Assembly: GCA_002309875.1 (NCBI GenBank) | Contig: DBYM01000063.1 | Span: 27,881 to 37,546, forward strand | Reading direction: 5' to 3' | Origin: Cyanobacteria bacterium UBA1186 | GTDB taxonomy: Bacteria > Cyanobacteriota > Vampirovibrionia > Gastranaerophilales > Gastranaerophilaceae | DNA length: 9,666 nt | Part shown: piece after piece, positions 7,181 through 9,666 of the stretch | Position numbering within the stretch: the first letter of the stretch is position 1 | How the letters are laid out: every line of letters begins with the position of its first letter | The notes under the pieces: model-generated | The model's database searches: none | What the model was told of the DNA's origin: nothing | The model's input: only the letters and a program-made list of their open reading frames with translations | Made by a program: the position numbers and the translations under genes

Positions 7181-7217
7181 TCCCTCACCCCAACCTTCTC
7201 CCAAAGACGAGGGAGGA
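7181..7217. repeat. Short GC-rich palindromic repeat, copy 1 (intergenic)
   Basis: This copy fills almost the whole kdsB-lpxK gap. It shares the 13-base block CCTCACCCCAACC (7183-7195) with the copy at 7919-7931 inside lpxK, followed by a similar C/T-rich arm and a G/A-rich arm. 7196-7202 can pair with 7211-7217 (7 bp, one G-U, 8-nt loop); alternatively TCCCTC (7181-7186) pairs exactly with GAGGGA (7209-7214). The arms are less perfect than in copy 2. From memory, a repeat of this kind (CTCACCCCAACCCTCTCCC plus its complement) occurs dispersed in many unrelated bacterial genomes. Confidence 0.8.
7211..7217 (+). promoter_or_regulatory. lpxK ribosome binding site supplied by the repeat
   Basis: GGGAGGA lies 7 nt before the lpxK ATG (7225) and is its only plausible Shine-Dalgarno. 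It is also the 3' arm of repeat copy 1, so it can be paired with 7196-7202 in the mRNA. This could lower or modulate lpxK translation; that effect is inferred. Confidence 0.65.
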
Positions 7218-7224
7218 ATTACAG

Positions 7225-8277
7225 ATGAATCTTAAAACTCAGATAACAAAGTTACATTACAATAAAGATGCAAAAGGATTTCTTTTTCATATCCTCAGGT
7301 TTTGTTCGCTTTTTTACGGAATCGGGAGCGGGTTAAAAAACTTTCTGTATGACAAAAAAATATTAACCCCGAAAAAGGTGAACGCTTATGTGATTTCTGT
7401 CGGAAATTTTACGACGGGCGGTGTCGGAAAAACCCCTGTCGTTGCTGAGATTGCAAGATATTATACGGAAAAAGAAATTAAGGTTGCAATAATTTCAAGA
7501 GGTTACGGCGGTAAATTAAATAACAAAAGGGTAAATGTTATATCTGACGGGATAAATTTGTATCAAACGGCAGAAATGGCGGGCGACGAGCCTTATTGGC
7601 TTGCGGTTAATCTTAATATGTGTGCCGTCCTGACCTGCGCTGACAGATACAAAGCCGCAAAATATGCCGTTGAAAATATGGGAATTACGCATATTATTCT
7701 TGATGACGGATTTCAGCACAGAAAACTCCGCAGAGATTTGGATATAGTTCTCGTTGATTCGGAAAAAATGTTCGGAAACGAAAACCTTCTTCCCGCAGGG
7801 CCTTTGAGAGAAGGGTTTGAAGGCTTTTCAAGAATTGACAAACTTGTTGTGGTTAGCAAAAACACCGACCACACAAGAGCGGAAAAGTTTGCAAAAATTA
7901 TGGCGAAGAAGTTTTTCACCTCACCCCAACCCTCTCCTCAGGGAGAGGGAGAAAATGTGCTTCTCTGCAAAGTTGAGCCCGATTACGCCTATAACATAAT
8001 TTCAGGCGAACACCTGAACAAAGATTCCGAAATAACCGCATTGTCGGCAATCGGTCAGCCCGAACAGTTTTACAAGTTTCTTGAAAAAGATTACAAAATC
8101 AAGGAAAGAGTAACTTTTGACGACCATCATCAGTATACAAAAGAAGATATTGAAAATATTGAAGGAAATATAATTACGACCGAAAAAGATGCCGTAAAAC
8201 TCGCACCCCTCGGGAATACAAATATTTATGCCCTGAAACTTAAAACCGTATTAGACGTCGAGAGTTTGTTAAGTTAA
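7225..8277 (+). CDS. lpxK: Tetraacyldisaccharide 4'-kinase (lipid A 4'-kinase)
   Basis: Membrane-associated kinase that uses ATP to phosphorylate the 4' position of the lipid A disaccharide, giving lipid IVA. The N-terminus has an amphipathic or hydrophobic anchor (FLFHILRFCSLFYGIGSGL). The P-loop is TTGGVGKTP (63-71), followed by ISRGYGG, AGDEPYWLA, DDGFQHRKLRRDLDIVLVD (from Asp160) and LLPAGPLRE. The C-terminal domain shows ALSAIGQPEQF and FDDHHQYT (from Phe298), and ends near TTEKDAVKL. At 350 aa it is slightly long for the family; the excess matches residues 233-243 (SPQPSPQGEGE), which are encoded by a palindromic repeat inserted in frame at the linker between the two domains. All catalytic motifs look intact, so the enzyme is probably active. 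The start has GGGAGGA 7 nt upstream. It is the last gene of the methyltransferase-kdsB unit and converges on rnpB. Confidence 0.95.
   Translation: MNLKTQITKLHYNKDAKGFLFHILRFCSLFYGIGSGLKNFLYDKKILTPKKVNAYVISVGNFTTGGVGKTPVVAEIARYYTEKEIKVAIISRGYGGKLNNKRVNVISDGINLYQTAEMAGDEPYWLAVNLNMCAVLTCADRYKAAKYAVENMGITHIILDDGFQHRKLRRDLDIVLVDSEKMFGNENLLPAGPLREGFEGFSRIDKLVVVSKNTDHTRAEKFAKIMAKKFFTSPQPSPQGEGENVLLCKVEPDYAYNIISGEHLNKDSEITALSAIGQPEQFYKFLEKDYKIKERVTFDDHHQYTKEDIENIEGNIITTEKDAVKLAPLGNTNIYALKLKTVLDVESLLS
7919..7951. repeat. Short GC-rich palindromic repeat, copy 2 (in frame inside lpxK)
   Basis: It shares CCTCACCCCAACC (7919-7931) with copy 1. CCCTCTCC (7930-7937) pairs perfectly with GGAGAGGG (7942-7949) around the loop TCAG. 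Read in the lpxK frame it encodes SPQPSPQGEGE, a low-complexity peptide unlike the rest of LpxK. It is locally far richer in G and C than the AT-rich gene around it. The frame is preserved on both sides. Confidence 0.9.
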
Positions 8278-8280
8278 AAA

Positions 8281-8630
8281 GAATAAAGCAGCCCGTAAGC
8301 CGTGTTCTGTTTTAAATAATCATCTGTCTGGTATTGGGATTACTCCCAATCTCTAGCGATTTTTCCGGACTCGGCGGACACCTCAAACGTCCGATTCAAT
8401 CTTGCATCTGACCGGGGGTTGCCTGGCCGGTACCTTCCGATACCGCCGGTGAGCCCTTACCTCACCGTTGCACCATCGCCTGTGAAATTAATCCATCGGC
8501 AGTATGTTTTCTGTGGTCCTATCCGCCAGCTCACGCTGCCCGGAGTTTCTCCGGCGGTCTGTCCTTAGATGCACGGACTTTCCTCACAGGATAATAATTT
8601 ATCCCGCGCGATTATCCGGCTGCTTTATTC
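8281..8630 (-). ncRNA. rnpB: RNase P RNA, bacterial type A
   Basis: Catalytic RNA that trims tRNA 5' leaders. On the minus strand the universal core is clear: GAGGAAAGTCCG (8585-8574) near the 5' end, then GGTGCAACGGTGAGGTAAG in the middle, AGGCAACCCC, and AGACAGATGATT followed by ACAGAACACGGCTTAC (8310-8295) near the 3' end. The ends pair perfectly over 13 bp to form helix P1 (8618-8630 with 8281-8293), extendable by two A-T pairs. The length of about 350 nt is normal. Exact ends are estimated from P1. Its 3' end is followed by five T on its own strand (8280-8276), overlapping the lpxK stop region, and may terminate there. It lies 25 bp downstream of pgi and has an extended -10 promoter in that gap. 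Confidence 0.96.
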
Positions 8631-8639
8631 TTGTAAAAT

Positions 8640-8648
8640 ATTATAGCA
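8640..8648 (-). promoter_or_regulatory. Extended -10 promoter of rnpB
   Basis: On the minus strand TGCTATAAT reads 8648-8640, a perfect TGn extended -10 box. The predicted +1 is near 8633, within two or three bases of the start of the P1 helix. No good -35 is seen at 16-18 bp, as is common for extended -10 promoters. The upstream part overlaps the 3' end of pgi. Confidence 0.65.
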
Positions 8649-8655
8649 CAGTTTT

Positions 8656-9666
8656 TTATACGGACGCCATTTTTTCTTTTAGTGCTTCTGCAGAGCCTTC
8701 ATACCCCGCACGTCCCATAAGTGCATATGTATAATTCTTTGCCTGCTCAACGCCCGGCTGGTTAAATGTATTGATATTATAAAGTTCGCCTGCGATAGCG
8801 GTCTGAACTTCAAGCATATAAAGAAGTTGGGCAACGTTATATTCATCAACTCTTTCAAGCGAGATTGTCATTGTCGGACGGTTGTAATCCGCAAGAGCAA
8901 CCCTCGTCGAGTCGGCTTCCGCGTTAATAAGGTCGTTAATTGTCTTTCCGCCCAAATATCCGACACCCGTATATTCAAATATTTTCGGAATTTCAAGAGT
9001 ATTGTCAAAGTTTTCCACTCTTATAAAGGTTATTAATTTGTTATTCGGACCTTCGTTATAAAGTTGAATTTGCGAGTGCTGGTCTGTTGCACCTAAAGCC
9101 TTCAGAGGAGTAGGTCCTGCGTTTACTCTTTCTCCGTTGTTATTAACTTCTTTGCCTAAAGATTCCGCCCATAACTGAACATACCAATCGGAAACGTATT
9201 TCAGTCTGCTTGAATAAGGCATCATAACCGAAATATTTTTACCGAGTTTTGTGTCCATAAGATAATTAATCAATGCGCCCTGCGCCGCAATATTTTGGTA
9301 AATATCGGTATTTTTGAGCGCCAAATCCATATCCTTAATACCGCTTACGATCCTGTCGATATCAAGTCCGACAAGAGCAAACGGCACAAGGCCTACTGCC
9401 GAGAATACCGAAAATCTTCCGCCGACATCATCAGGAACGACAAATGTTTTATACCCTTCCTGGTCTGCAAGTTGTCTTAATATGCCCATTTTTTGGTCGG
9501 TTGTGGCAACAATATTTTTTCTGTAATCATCTCCGAGTTCTTTTTCAAGCATATCTTTGACAATCATATATTGAGACATTGTTTCGGCAGTTGAGCCCGA
9601 TTTAGTGATTACGTTAACGAGCGTCTTTTTGAGGTCGATAACATCAAACAAACCTTTCATTGAGTC
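8656..9666 (-). CDS. pgi: Glucose-6-phosphate isomerase, C-terminal part (N-terminus beyond window edge)
   Basis: Cytoplasmic enzyme that interconverts glucose-6-phosphate and fructose-6-phosphate. The frame is still open at 9666 (the last two codons read Asp-Ser), so the Met at 9660 is internal and about 337 residues of the C-terminal part are present. The phosphate-binding loop KSGSTAET is at 9603-9580. The first PGI signature, DVGGRFSVFSAVGLVP, follows. The active-site-type His lies in DQHSQ (9076-9078). The second signature, LYNINTFNQPGVEQAK, ends near 8740. The final residues are a short helix ending EKMASV. The full protein is probably about 500-550 aa. It lies upstream of rnpB on the same strand. 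Assignment is secure; the regulatory region lies outside the window. Confidence 0.96.
   Translation of the reverse strand, partial: DSMKGLFDVIDLKKTLVNVITKSGSTAETMSQYMIVKDMLEKELGDDYRKNIVATTDQKMGILRQLADQEGYKTFVVPDDVGGRFSVFSAVGLVPFALVGLDIDRIVSGIKDMDLALKNTDIYQNIAAQGALINYLMDTKLGKNISVMMPYSSRLKYVSDWYVQLWAESLGKEVNNNGERVNAGPTPLKALGATDQHSQIQLYNEGPNNKLITFIRVENFDNTLEIPKIFEYTGVGYLGGKTINDLINAEADSTRVALADYNRPTMTISLERVDEYNVAQLLYMLEVQTAIAGELYNINTFNQPGVEQAKNYTYALMGRAGYEGSAEALKEKMASV

Noticed and set aside
8504..8734. Plus-strand open frame of 76 codons over rnpB
   Set aside because: The region is fully explained by RNase P RNA and the 3' end of pgi on the other strand.
1..9666. A novel defence, mobile or biosynthetic system
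   Set aside because: All large reading frames match core housekeeping families or a generic TPR protein, base composition looks uniform, and there are no integrase, transposase, phage or CRISPR signs.

Overview
The window reads as ordinary core chromosome from an AT-rich, diderm (LPS-making) bacterium. Every large gene belongs to a known housekeeping family and nothing looks like a mobile element, phage, CRISPR or defence island. Two LPS genes (kdsB, lpxK) imply an outer membrane. MutL has the endonuclease motif typical of bacteria without MutH. The tRNA does not encode CCA, and the RNase P RNA looks bacterial type A. My best guess from the gene set and protein style is the non-photosynthetic Cyanobacteria-related Vampirovibrionia (Melainabacteria, e.g. 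gut Gastranaerophilales), but this is inference from memory and not proven by the sequence.

Left part, minus strand: mutL (716-2494), followed 50 bp downstream by the N-terminal two-thirds or so of an MFS transporter that runs off the left edge. mutL has no Shine-Dalgarno; a TATAAT box lies 6 nt before its ATG, suggesting a leaderless mRNA. A 147-bp divergent intergenic region separates it from the plus-strand block.

Middle, plus strand: rpsU (57 aa, ribosomal protein S21) with its own promoter and a strong 12-bp terminator hairpin; tRNA-Cys(GCA), whose promoter overlaps the end of that hairpin; dnaA, with an unusual residue in its DNA-binding signature; and a TPR-repeat protein. A second plus-strand unit starts at a near-consensus promoter (5513-5541) and carries a SAM-dependent methyltransferase, kdsB and lpxK. 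KdsB activates Kdo and LpxK makes lipid IVA, so the unit serves lipid A-Kdo assembly.

Two copies of one short GC-rich palindromic repeat lie in this unit. One fills the kdsB-lpxK gap and supplies the lpxK ribosome binding site. The other lies in frame inside lpxK and adds about 11 residues to the protein.

Right part, minus strand: rnpB (RNase P RNA, about 350 nt), convergent with and almost touching lpxK, and upstream of it the C-terminal part of pgi (glucose-6-phosphate isomerase), cut by the right edge. No intergenic gap exceeds 150 bp. I did not find an undescribed system; the points most worth a second look are the repeat pair, the DnaA signature substitution and the leaderless mutL.
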